Shown here: one piece after another, positions 35,042-42,826 of the stretch
Layout of the letters: each line of letters begins with the position of its first letter
Position numbering within the stretch: position 1 is the stretch's first letter
Source: Vibrio sp. 10N
GTDB lineage: Bacteria > Pseudomonadota > Gammaproteobacteria > Enterobacterales > Vibrionaceae
Direction of reading: 5' to 3'
Assembly (NCBI RefSeq): GCF_036245475.1
Contig: NZ_BTPM01000002.1
Span: 868,001 to 932,000 of the forward strand
Length of the DNA: 64,000 nucleotides
Made by a program: the position numbers and the translations under genes
The notes under the pieces: model-generated
Told to the model about the DNA's origin: nothing
The model's input: only the letters and a program-made list of their open reading frames with translations
Databases searched by the model: none

Positions 35042-36319
35042 ATGAAAGTGAAGCACACAGACTCTTATTACGCGGCATCGCGAAATCAGCAATTCGATTT
35101 TCCTAAACTGATGGGAGATCATATTGCCGACGTCTGTGTTATTGGCTCCGGAATCACCGGAGCCACCGCCGCACTAGAACTTGCTAACAAAGGCTTTAAA
35201 GTGATCGTTCTAGAAGCCAATCGCGTTGGCTGGGGCGCATCCGGAAGAAGCGGTGGCCAAGCTATCTTTGGCTGGGCATCCGAGCAAGACACCTTAGAAA
35301 AGCTAGTTGGAAAATCAGATGCTAGAAAGCTCTGGGATATCTCAGTCGAAGCACTAGCGCTGACCAAATCCAACATCAACAAGTACAACATTGATTGTGA
35401 TTGGCGAGATGGCATGGTGCATGTCGGTGTTAAACCTCGCCACGACAAAGAGCTCAAAGCTTGGTATGACGACCTTACCGAAAACTACGGCTATGAATCG
35501 CTTGAAATGTGGGATCAAGAAAAGACCCATCACCACATCGCGAGTAAAAAATACACTTCTGGGATGTTTGATAGTAACAGTGGCCATTTGCACCCACTTA
35601 ATTACACGCTTGGATTAGTAAATGCAGCCAAACAGGCTGGCGCAGAGTTTTATGAAGATAGCGCCGTGACCAAAATCGAACACGGTGATCCTGCTACCCT
35701 ATTCACAAAAAACGGCACAGTAAAAGCCAATCACGTCATCCTCGCTTGTAACGCCTATATGGATGGTTTGGAGACGAAGTTAGAAAACAAAGTCATGCCT
35801 GTAGGTACTTATATCTGTGCCACTGAGCCTTTAGGTGAAGAGGTCACCGGGGCGCTTATGAAAGATCACATCGCCGCTTGTGACATAAACTTCGTATTAG
35901 ATTATTTCCGCTGCTCTGGCGATCACAGGATGCTATTTGGCGGACGAGTCAGCTATTCAGGCGTGGCACCGTTTAATCTCGAAAAAGCGATGCGTGGACG
36001 CATGGTGGATATATTCCCTCAGCTGTCCGATGCAAAAATCGATTATGCTTGGGGCGGTAATGTCGCTATTACCATGAACCGCGCGCCACACTTTGGCCGT
36101 CTAAAACCTAATGTCTATTTTGCCCAAGGCTTTTCCGGTCACGGCATCGCGGCAACAGGGATGGCAGGCACACTGATGGCGGAATGTGTCGCAACCACCG
36201 CTGAACGCTTTGCGATTTTTGATAAGATCCCGCATATGCCGTTCCCTGGGGGAAGGCTGTTTAAGACACCAGCTTTGGTGTTGGCGATGTCTTATTATCG
36301 CGTGAGAGATATTCTATAA
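35042..36319 (+). CDS. puuB: Gamma-glutamylputrescine oxidase (FAD-dependent)
   Basis: 425 residues (E. coli PuuB has 426). DAO-type FAD oxidoreductase: the dinucleotide motif VCVIGSGITGATAALELANKG starts near residue 31, VGWGASGRSGGQAIFGW follows as the FAD-binding loop, and GFSGHGIAATGMAGTLMAE lies near the C-terminus. It oxidises the gamma-glutamylated amine to the aldehyde that PuuC then dehydrogenates. Second gene of a two-gene unit with the ligase at 33633; the next gene is convergent and separated by a terminator. Confidence 0.92.
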   Translation: MKVKHTDSYYAASRNQQFDFPKLMGDHIADVCVIGSGITGATAALELANKGFKVIVLEANRVGWGASGRSGGQAIFGWASEQDTLEKLVGKSDARKLWDISVEALALTKSNINKYNIDCDWRDGMVHVGVKPRHDKELKAWYDDLTENYGYESLEMWDQEKTHHHIASKKYTSGMFDSNSGHLHPLNYTLGLVNAAKQAGAEFYEDSAVTKIEHGDPATLFTKNGTVKANHVILACNAYMDGLETKLENKVMPVGTYICATEPLGEEVTGALMKDHIAACDINFVLDYFRCSGDHRMLFGGRVSYSGVAPFNLEKAMRGRMVDIFPQLSDAKIDYAWGGNVAITMNRAPHFGRLKPNVYFAQGFSGHGIAATGMAGTLMAECVATTAERFAIFDKIPHMPFPGGRLFKTPALVLAMSYYRVRDIL

Positions 36320-36337
36320 AGAACATCCTAAGGTAAT

Positions 36338-36372
36338 AAGGGGCAAAGGTGCCTAGTACCCTTACCCCTTTT
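36338..36372. terminator. Terminator between puuB and the DUF1704 gene
   Basis: AAGGGGCAAAGGT and ACCCTTACCCCTT arms (two mismatches) followed by TTTT on the plus strand, 18 bases past puuB. It probably serves puuB and may also work for the convergent operon. Confidence 0.6.
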
Positions 36373-36418
36373 CACTTTTTCCGTTATTAGCTCTGCTGAA
36401 TTCCAGCGCAAACTGACA

Positions 36419-38404
36419 CTAGCGCAATGAGTTAATAAGATACTCTAGTGTCGGTTCTAGCGTCCCACCTTTATCATCGAATCGATACTTTGGAGGGGTT
36501 AACCAGTCTCTTTCCACCATTTCACTTATCAAGTCAAGATACTTGATACTGCATTTACCAATCAGTAGATTATTTAAGTTGTTCTCTTCCTCGGCTCTTA
36601 GCATGCTTAAAAAGCCTGTGAGATAAAGGTAATCCTTGGTAAAGCCGCCACCACGATAAACGCGTGTCGTGGTCATAAATGCAGCGTCTTTTTGGATACC
36701 AAGCTCCTCGACTAGGTAAGAATAAGTATTGTAGAAGTTATGCTCCTTCAGCATTGAATCGACAGCCAATACGCGAGTCGAAAGGTCTTTCAACCTGTCT
36801 AAAGACATGTACCCAGCCTTATACTCCGCCATAATAGCCATACCTTCTTGGGTAAAGGTAGAGCCTGGTAAGCCCAACTGAAAGATTTTCAAGGCTTGTT
36901 GCTTAGCGTTGTACGTCGTCGCCATGTGTACACCTAGTTCATGCTGTATGAGTCGCTGTACTTCTTCATGGGTAAACGTAGCGCCCTTGTTCACAAACAA
37001 CGTCGGGGGCACGGAACTCACCATCGCTCGTGCTGCAAGTGAGCTGGTTAGTGTTATTTTACACTTCATCCCCCAGTTTGTAGCGGCGACTTTCATTTGC
37101 TCTGCCGCTTCTGATGCTGAATATATTTCACTCGGCGCAGATGAAATATCCTTTGCATACATCAAAAACTTCGCATTGCTTACCGCTGCTTCATCGGGAC
37201 GTCCATGATAAGCTAAGCTGTTGTATAGAAAGTTTTCTTGACCAACACTCGTGAGTAAATCGACTTTCTCGCTGAGTTTGTCAATCATGTCGCTATAGAG
37301 CTGACGCATGTCAGGATCAGCAATATTCTCTATTGGAAGTCTATAGAGCTGAAACTTAAACTCGTTCGCATTAATTGGAAGCTGTCGGTAGCGGTATTTA
37401 GGTTGATAGCGAGCCGCGTTGGCAAAAAACCGCTTCTTCTCACTTGGGATATTTGTTGGCGTCACATATTTCAGCGTCTCTACTTTGTGAGCCAATCTGT
37501 ATAGAGCACGATCAACAGACAATACCGCAGGATCGATGGCTGAGCTTAACATGTCTGTCTTGCTCACTTTGGGCTTTCTATTGTAAATGCGCTGAAAGTA
37601 AGCACTGGTCTGGCTGAACGCTTCTTTAAGACCAGATTGTAACGCTTCTAGTACGAGTGGGTATGGAGTGCCACTCTCTTCTTCCATAAATACTTTTTTA
37701 ACTTCTGTCGGAAGCACCAAAGTGCGGTCAAAGTTCGCATTAGTATGTGCAATAAGATAGCCACGCCCTTCAAATACTGAGTTTTCCTCAGCCGTTACTT
37801 GTATGTTTGGCAGTTCGATTTTACCAAGCTCTTGCAAGAAACGAGTGGCTGTCTTGCCCCATCTTTCACTATCAACCTGAGACGTTCCGACGTTAAAAAC
37901 GGGCGTGCTCTTCTCTATCCGTTTGTAATTGTATGAATGGATGTCGAAAACAATGACGAGGCCAAACATCGACTCGAGCTTTTGTATCAATACAGAATAT
38001 ATCTGGTAAAAGGCAGCGTGCTTGGCTTGGCTATTCGTACGCTGTTTGGGAGGCAAAGGCCTATCCCAAACCTTTTGTTCCCACGCACTGCGATAATACG
38101 TACTCAGTGACATTGCACGATTCAAATCGTATTCAAATCTCGAGTCCAATCCAACTAGAGTAATCGGCTGAGAAGAAATCATGTCATCGGTAAATGGATC
38201 TTCTTCAAAATAACGTTGCTCTTTAGTCAGTAGACAATGTTTTACCAAATCTTCACGCAGACGTTCGCCTGCGTGAATTGCGGTACATACTACTGGTAAG
38301 TACTCGTCGATTTTTAGAATACAGCCGGTCTCAGCGACTTCAGCATGAAAAGTCGTGGTATTTTGAATACGTTGGAGAACCTCAGATACGGAGAGTTTTT
38401 CCAT
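36419..38404 (-). CDS. N-formylglutamate amidohydrolase-like / DUF1704 metallopeptidase (QEGLA-motif protein)
   Basis: 661 residues. The N-terminal ~250 residues look like an N-formylglutamate amidohydrolase fold (AIHAGERLREDL, DSRFEYDLNRAM, VFDIHSYN, LIAHTNANFDR). Residues ~280-661 are DUF1704, named after a QEGLA-type motif, here TQEGMAIMAEY (Glu 520). It has QHELGVH with His 488, Glu 489 and His 493, an HExxxH zinc motif. DUF1704 includes the eukaryotic tubulin detyrosinase MATCAP, a carboxypeptidase. Last gene of a three-gene operon with an ATP-grasp ligase 2 bases upstream. A decayed C-terminal copy lies at 25129. The older name (flavohemoglobin expression-modulating) is not evidence of function. 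Confidence 0.85.
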   Translation of the reverse strand: MEKLSVSEVLQRIQNTTTFHAEVAETGCILKIDEYLPVVCTAIHAGERLREDLVKHCLLTKEQRYFEEDPFTDDMISSQPITLVGLDSRFEYDLNRAMSLSTYYRSAWEQKVWDRPLPPKQRTNSQAKHAAFYQIYSVLIQKLESMFGLVIVFDIHSYNYKRIEKSTPVFNVGTSQVDSERWGKTATRFLQELGKIELPNIQVTAEENSVFEGRGYLIAHTNANFDRTLVLPTEVKKVFMEEESGTPYPLVLEALQSGLKEAFSQTSAYFQRIYNRKPKVSKTDMLSSAIDPAVLSVDRALYRLAHKVETLKYVTPTNIPSEKKRFFANAARYQPKYRYRQLPINANEFKFQLYRLPIENIADPDMRQLYSDMIDKLSEKVDLLTSVGQENFLYNSLAYHGRPDEAAVSNAKFLMYAKDISSAPSEIYSASEAAEQMKVAATNWGMKCKITLTSSLAARAMVSSVPPTLFVNKGATFTHEEVQRLIQHELGVHMATTYNAKQQALKIFQLGLPGSTFTQEGMAIMAEYKAGYMSLDRLKDLSTRVLAVDSMLKEHNFYNTYSYLVEELGIQKDAAFMTTTRVYRGGGFTKDYLYLTGFLSMLRAEEENNLNNLLIGKCSIKYLDLISEMVERDWLTPPKYRFDDKGGTLEPTLEYLINSLR

Positions 38405-38406
38405 AA

Positions 38407-39447
38407 TTAAGACTCGATTTGGTGCGCGTTTTGAACCGCAAGCCTAAATGCACTCTTTCTCTGCTGGAGAAGATCTTTGGAATGTACAATATTCTCAACA
38501 AAGTCAATGACCTGACGCTGTAATCGCACTCGATTGAGTTTATTGATACGCATAATGCCACCAGGACTCAGTACGTTAACTTCTACGAGCTTACTCCCAA
38601 TTACATCCAGTCCAGTGAAGTAGAGTCCATCGCGAACCAACTTAGGGCCGATGGCCGCACAGAGTCGCTTTTCCTCTTTAGTGAGCACATGTTTCACTAC
38701 TGTGCCACCGGCATGAATATTTGAGCGAATTTCACCTGAAGCAGGTACCCTCCTCATCGCACCGATAGGTTCTCCGTTCAACATCAAAATACGTTTGTCA
38801 CCATCTTCGGCGCCTTCGATATAGTCTTGCAGGATCACATAGTTACTCGTTTCCCCTTCACCAATGTAAAAGTCGAGCAAAGACCTAAAGTTCTGCTGGG
38901 CATTTTTCTCTATGACGATGACACCATGACCACCATATCCGTTGAGCGGTTTAAGAATCATTTTCTCGCTGGTACTTTCTTCCAAAACGCGCTGTAAATA
39001 GTCGCGGTTTTTCGAAACGTGTGTCGCAGGAATAAACTCGCTCGCATTGCCACCCATACTCGCGGTGTAAAGCTTGTTGTTCGCTAGTCGCAGACCTTCA
39101 AGGTCGTTAATTATTAGCGTGTCATCCTTTATCGAGTCTAAAAAGTTTAGCGCTAGGTTATCCAGTGGTGGATTAGCTCGCATAAAGATTACGTCGAATC
39201 CAGCCATCGGTAGACGAGCCTTACGAAAGTCAGCATTACGATAGAAAGTAGGAATTTTATCGGATACTTTGCCTTTCTTTAAAACCTGACAGAAACCAAA
39301 TACCGTACTATCTCTTATTGTAAGACCACTCGTTGTCGTAATCGCGACCGTATGACCTCGCAACGCGCACTCGTGAACTAAACGCAGAGTGGTATCTGTC
39401 TCGGGACAAACGCGTTCCCAAGGGTACATTAGAAAGCAAATATTCAT
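38407..39447 (-). CDS. ATP-grasp ligase, glutathione-synthetase/RimK-like
   Basis: 346 residues. ATP-grasp fold: the nucleotide-binding stretches KMILKPLNGYGGHGVIVIEK and NYVILQDYIEGAEDGDKRIL, and the metal-binding end LVEVNVLSPGGIMRIN. Such ligases use ATP to join a carboxylate to an amine, as in glutathione synthetase, RimK (adds Glu to ribosomal protein S6) and tubulin-tyrosine ligase. Substrates here are unknown. GshB proper has a different N-terminus and is normally elsewhere, so this is unlikely to be the housekeeping enzyme. It overlaps the DUF413 gene by one base and leads by two bases into the DUF1704 gene, so all three are translationally coupled. Confidence 0.85.
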   Translation of the reverse strand: MNICFLMYPWERVCPETDTTLRLVHECALRGHTVAITTTSGLTIRDSTVFGFCQVLKKGKVSDKIPTFYRNADFRKARLPMAGFDVIFMRANPPLDNLALNFLDSIKDDTLIINDLEGLRLANNKLYTASMGGNASEFIPATHVSKNRDYLQRVLEESTSEKMILKPLNGYGGHGVIVIEKNAQQNFRSLLDFYIGEGETSNYVILQDYIEGAEDGDKRILMLNGEPIGAMRRVPASGEIRSNIHAGGTVVKHVLTKEEKRLCAAIGPKLVRDGLYFTGLDVIGSKLVEVNVLSPGGIMRINKLNRVRLQRQVIDFVENIVHSKDLLQQRKSAFRLAVQNAHQIES

Positions 39448-39797
39448 TAATCGTCCTCAAGTGTTTCTACTATGTCGTCTTCTGATGCTTCGGGCTTATT
39501 GCGCCCATTGAGGGTATGAAACTTCTTTCTACCGCGCGCTAAGTTAATATATTTAAACCATGTTTTTTCTATCTTCGATTCTGGCTCCACTTCAAAGTGA
39601 GCGACTTTCACAAGACGTTTTTCTTCTTCATTTATCGCTTGAAGTTCGCCAGTTTCTAGACCTAGTAGTGTCTTTCCGTAAAACGTCAAAATTTCTTCTT
39701 CAGCTAGAGTGAAATCACCAGATTTAGCGAAGCCGCGAGGGAATTTGAGATTGTCATAGAATCTAGTTGCGCCTTGGCGTATTGAAGTTGGTGTCAT
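39447..39797 (-). CDS. DUF413/MaoP-family small protein with acidic tail
   Basis: 116 residues from the ATG at 39797, with GAGG six bases upstream; a longer open frame to 40082 reads into non-coding DNA. The DUF413 core is complete: RFYDNLKFPRGFAKSGDFT, EEEKRLVKVAHFE and EKTWFKYINLARGRKKFHTL. E. coli MaoP (112 residues) is the best-known family member and helps organise the Ori macrodomain. This copy continues after the core into a strongly acidic tail, EASEDDIVETLEDD. First gene of the operon with the ATP-grasp ligase and the DUF1704 peptidase. It may be the chromosomal MaoP homologue, or a dedicated partner or substrate of the two enzymes. Confidence 0.85.
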   Translation of the reverse strand: MTPTSIRQGATRFYDNLKFPRGFAKSGDFTLAEEEILTFYGKTLLGLETGELQAINEEEKRLVKVAHFEVEPESKIEKTWFKYINLARGRKKFHTLNGRNKPEASEDDIVETLEDD

Positions 39798-40273
39798 AGA
39801 TACCTCGAATTTACCAATGGGTGAGAAAACTTGATGAATCGAAAGGTAATTCTTTACAGAAAAATTAAAAGGAAATTTTCTTTGTCGTGAAGATAAATAA
39901 TTTTTATGGAGGCAGTTGAACTTGCGTTTCCGCCCAATATGCCTGCATTTTGGTGATCGGTTAGACAAATAATCTAATTTGAATGGATATTGAATGACCA
40001 AGTTTTGGTCATTTATTTGATGGGTGTAACAGAGAGCAATTACGGTAGAAATAGAGGTGGGCAATATTACTTTTGGTGACACAAGCGTTTCATAAGCAAC
40101 CTGTCAAGTAAGCAAGATGGCTTTCGCTGAGGTTCATGGATTCATTTGACGTCAAGAAAGTCTTATCAGCTATTGACGAATAAGCCTGACTGAGTCTAAT
40201 AGGCTGGATGAGGGTGAGTATCAACATTCCGCTTGCCTCTACGAGGTCTCTAACAAGAAACCGACTAAAAACC
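39798..40273. other. Intergenic region upstream of the DUF413 operon
   Basis: 476 bases without a convincing gene. The open frames on the minus strand here lack ribosome-binding sites and do not resemble known proteins. It must hold the promoter of the DUF413-ligase-DUF1704 operon (AT-rich around 39840-39920). The part next to 40274 is probably where the missing end of the truncated Gfo/Idh gene was lost. Confidence 0.35.
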
Positions 40274-40528
40274 CTATTTAGAGTTAAGTCCAACGATCGG
40301 ATTGTAATTGTTCAATTGTTGTCGAGCATCCAACAAAGATTCCAACCTCACATTCAGCGCTTGATAGTCCGAATAAACCGCTTCTACCTGATACTCATTA
40401 GCAAACTGCTTTGCGCGCTGCCCGTTTCTGCTCGCGACCGCTTGAATGACTGCACCATCAGTCACAGCGATGCCTTTAGCAATATTATGGGCAATCCTTC
40501 CTGGCCCCATTACACCCCATTTGATCAC
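40274..40528 (-). pseudogene. Truncated Gfo/Idh/MocA-family oxidoreductase
   Basis: Starts at a GTG with AAGGA seven bases upstream. The first ~57 residues are the Rossmann N-terminus of a Gfo/Idh/MocA dehydrogenase (WGVMGPGRIAHNIAKGI, AVASRNGQRAKQFANEY). After SDYQAL the sequence no longer fits the family and the frame stops at residue 84, whereas full-length members have about 330. So the gene has lost most of its NAD-binding and all of its substrate domain. It lies 27 bases after the LysR gene and on the same strand; the pair was probably a regulator with its target enzyme. No other part of the gene is visible nearby. Confidence 0.75.
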
Positions 40529-40555
40529 AAATGCGTTCCTTACTTTTTGGATGAT

Positions 40556-41464
40556 CTATCTATTAACGGTGCTGGCAACTTTAGCAATTTGATTTCGCAA
40601 CCATTGATGCGCGGAATCGGAATTACGGCTTGGGTGCCACACCATACTAAGCCCATGCTCCGATGTGCCAAACGGCATTGGCAACGCTTTGACATTTAAG
40701 CCCTGAGAGAACTTAGTAAATGTTGAATGAGTAATAAGCCCAATGGCTTCGGTTCGACTGATCACGGGCAGCATATCTATCTCACCTGGCGCTCGGTAGA
40801 CGATCTTTCGTTGTCCAAACTCAGGGAAGTCCTTTTCGCTAAAAAAACTTTGGCGAGTGTGCCAACGAGACATAACAACGTGTTGCTCAGCCAAGTATTC
40901 GTCCGTTGTTATTGTCTCGCCAGTTAATCTTGGATGATCATTTGCGGCGACCACATAAAGTTTCTCTTTGAAGATCTCTTTGGTTTTTAGTGTCGTCACA
41001 TCAGCACGCGTTCTATCAATGACCAAGTCATAGCGTTGCAGTCGCAAGTCGGACTCATGATCTTCGGTAAATAGCGGGTGAACTTCCAGCGATACCTTAG
41101 GCGCAATTTTGGCAAACCTGACTAACAGTTCAGGTAATACGGCATAGTTTGCGGCAGAAACAGACGCAATAGAAAAGGTCTTGGTTGACGTTTTAGGATT
41201 AAAGTCTCGTGAAGCCTCTAGGGTTGAATTGAAGTTTTTCAGCGACGTTGCCAATGCAGGATAGATGTCATTGGCAAACGTCGTCGGCTCTACGCCACTG
41301 GCATTGCGATGAAACAAGGAGTCTTCATATATCTCTCGTAATCGCTTGAGTGCCTTACTTACCGCAGGCTGACTAATACCCAAACGTGTCGCGGCACTGG
41401 ATAGACTCTGTTCTTCATAGATGGCTACAAAGACTGGGATAAGGTTGAGCTCGGTGTTTTTCAT
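40556..41464 (-). CDS. LysR-family transcriptional regulator
   Basis: 302 residues. Winged helix-turn-helix at the N-terminus: IPVFVAIYEEQSLSSAATRL, SQPAVSKALKRLREIYEDSL, FHRNASGVEPT. The effector domain has normal length. AAGG lies just before the ATG, and the gene begins 27 bases after the BatD-like gene on the same strand, so it can be read as the tail of the MoxR operon or as a separate unit followed by the broken Gfo/Idh gene. The original target was probably the now-truncated oxidoreductase. Confidence 0.87.
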   Translation of the reverse strand: MKNTELNLIPVFVAIYEEQSLSSAATRLGISQPAVSKALKRLREIYEDSLFHRNASGVEPTTFANDIYPALATSLKNFNSTLEASRDFNPKTSTKTFSIASVSAANYAVLPELLVRFAKIAPKVSLEVHPLFTEDHESDLRLQRYDLVIDRTRADVTTLKTKEIFKEKLYVVAANDHPRLTGETITTDEYLAEQHVVMSRWHTRQSFFSEKDFPEFGQRKIVYRAPGEIDMLPVISRTEAIGLITHSTFTKFSQGLNVKALPMPFGTSEHGLSMVWHPSRNSDSAHQWLRNQIAKVASTVNR

Positions 41465-41491
41465 TATTACCTTTTTATCACCTGCAATGGC

Positions 41492-42826
41492 TTAGCTCGG
41501 TTTTCGCCACCTATCTAAACCTTTTAATACGGATTGACTCTCGCTTTTTCTCGAAGTGCTATTTTCTGGTGAACTGGGCTTTGGTGAGCCGTGCTTTAAG
41601 CTACCCCATTTAGAGTCTTTTAGTTGACGCCACATCCAACGACTTTGGGTGGCATCCAACCTATCATCTTGCATCTCTTGGCTGGTTTGTTGCCAAGAAG
41701 CATCGCTGCGCATTTTTTTGAGTTCGACTTCACCGCTCACTTGGCGGCCTTTTCTGTAAATCAAACGTCTAACACTCGGCCAATCACGATGACGGATGGC
41801 TTGAGCCAACTCCCACCAAGGTGGTGTAGGGTGAGTTTTAAAGAATCGATAAGCCAATCTCAAAACCAATAACAGCGCTAAAGCGATAATCGAAAGTATA
41901 ACGAATTCAGTTTTGTACGTATTGAAAAGCGAGCGCCAAGTGTGAGCAACCCGCACTTTTTTAGCTTCCAGAGTCGCTGTTTGTAAAGATTGCGTTTCGA
42001 CATCCCACCAGCGAACGATTTGCTCTGGAAACACCACTTCGCCGCCCGTGGTAACAATGTAAGTCACCTCATCGACACGTTTTGATTTGTATACGCCACG
42101 CGTTTGGCTATCTGATAAAACACTGGGTTTCGGATACGCTTTCACGCCAGCAATGCTGTCATCGCCCAGTAGCGGCAACATAATAGAGAGTGTATCGTCA
42201 GCTTCAACTTCGAGAGTCCTTACAATACTGTCCCCCGCATGCAGTTCTTCGGACGAAGCACTCCAAGACTCCTGCACTTTGACATCATTGGCAGAGAACC
42301 AGGCTTCGTCTTGAGTAAACGACGCATCCGGAAGATAGGTAAACAGTGACTTCGGTTCGGTATACAGCGTCCCTGAGACATTTGAACCATCCGGAGCCGA
42401 TACTTGAACTCTAACGGGTACTTTTGGTAATCGGTATTCTCCACTTTGCTGAGAATATAAGGTTATTTCCCAGCGTTGGCGCGACCATGTCTGACCGTCT
42501 TTACGTTCCGTGTAGTTAGTTGCAAGTTGATTGCGCTGCTTCACAATCAAATCCGGCATACCAAAGCCAGAGATACGCGTACCACCAGTAAACCACCTTG
42601 GTGTGGCAACCTCGATATAAAGAATAACTTGCTCACGTATCGCGGCCGGCTCTGATGCGTTGTCCCCTTTGCTAAGCCAAGAGGTTATCTCTACGCCACC
42701 TTCTCTTTCCAGCTGATTGATAGTCATACTTGCCTGCGCCGAAATCGGGACGAGCAAGGTCATCAAGGCCAGAAGTAATAATGAACCCGCTTGAGTAAAG
42801 AGTTTCGCTAACTTAACGATGTTCAT
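41492..42826 (-). CDS. BatD-like exported protein (end of the MoxR/VWA operon)
   Basis: 444 residues. Signal peptide (cleavage near SAQAS), then an oxygen-tolerance BatD-type region with immunoglobulin-like strands (IREQVILYIEVATPRWFTGG, SGEYRLPKVPVRVQV), a single membrane helix around residues 305-325, and a basic cytoplasmic tail with a Ser/Lys-rich end. Its ATG overlaps the VWA/TPR gene stop by four bases. BatD proteins work with Bat/VWA proteins and a MoxR ATPase at the envelope; the mechanism is not established. Confidence 0.82.
   Translation of the reverse strand: MNIVKLAKLFTQAGSLLLLALMTLLVPISAQASMTINQLEREGGVEITSWLSKGDNASEPAAIREQVILYIEVATPRWFTGGTRISGFGMPDLIVKQRNQLATNYTERKDGQTWSRQRWEITLYSQQSGEYRLPKVPVRVQVSAPDGSNVSGTLYTEPKSLFTYLPDASFTQDEAWFSANDVKVQESWSASSEELHAGDSIVRTLEVEADDTLSIMLPLLGDDSIAGVKAYPKPSVLSDSQTRGVYKSKRVDEVTYIVTTGGEVVFPEQIVRWWDVETQSLQTATLEAKKVRVAHTWRSLFNTYKTEFVILSIIALALLLVLRLAYRFFKTHPTPPWWELAQAIRHRDWPSVRRLIYRKGRQVSGEVELKKMRSDASWQQTSQEMQDDRLDATQSRWMWRQLKDSKWGSLKHGSPKPSSPENSTSRKSESQSVLKGLDRWRKPS

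Noticed and set aside
38407..39447. Housekeeping glutathione synthetase GshB
   Set aside because: The ATP-grasp motifs are shared, but the N-terminus and the operon partners differ from GshB, which is normally encoded elsewhere.
40090..40293. 67-codon frame that might be the missing end of the Gfo/Idh gene
   Set aside because: The translated sequence has no resemblance to the C-terminal domain of that family.
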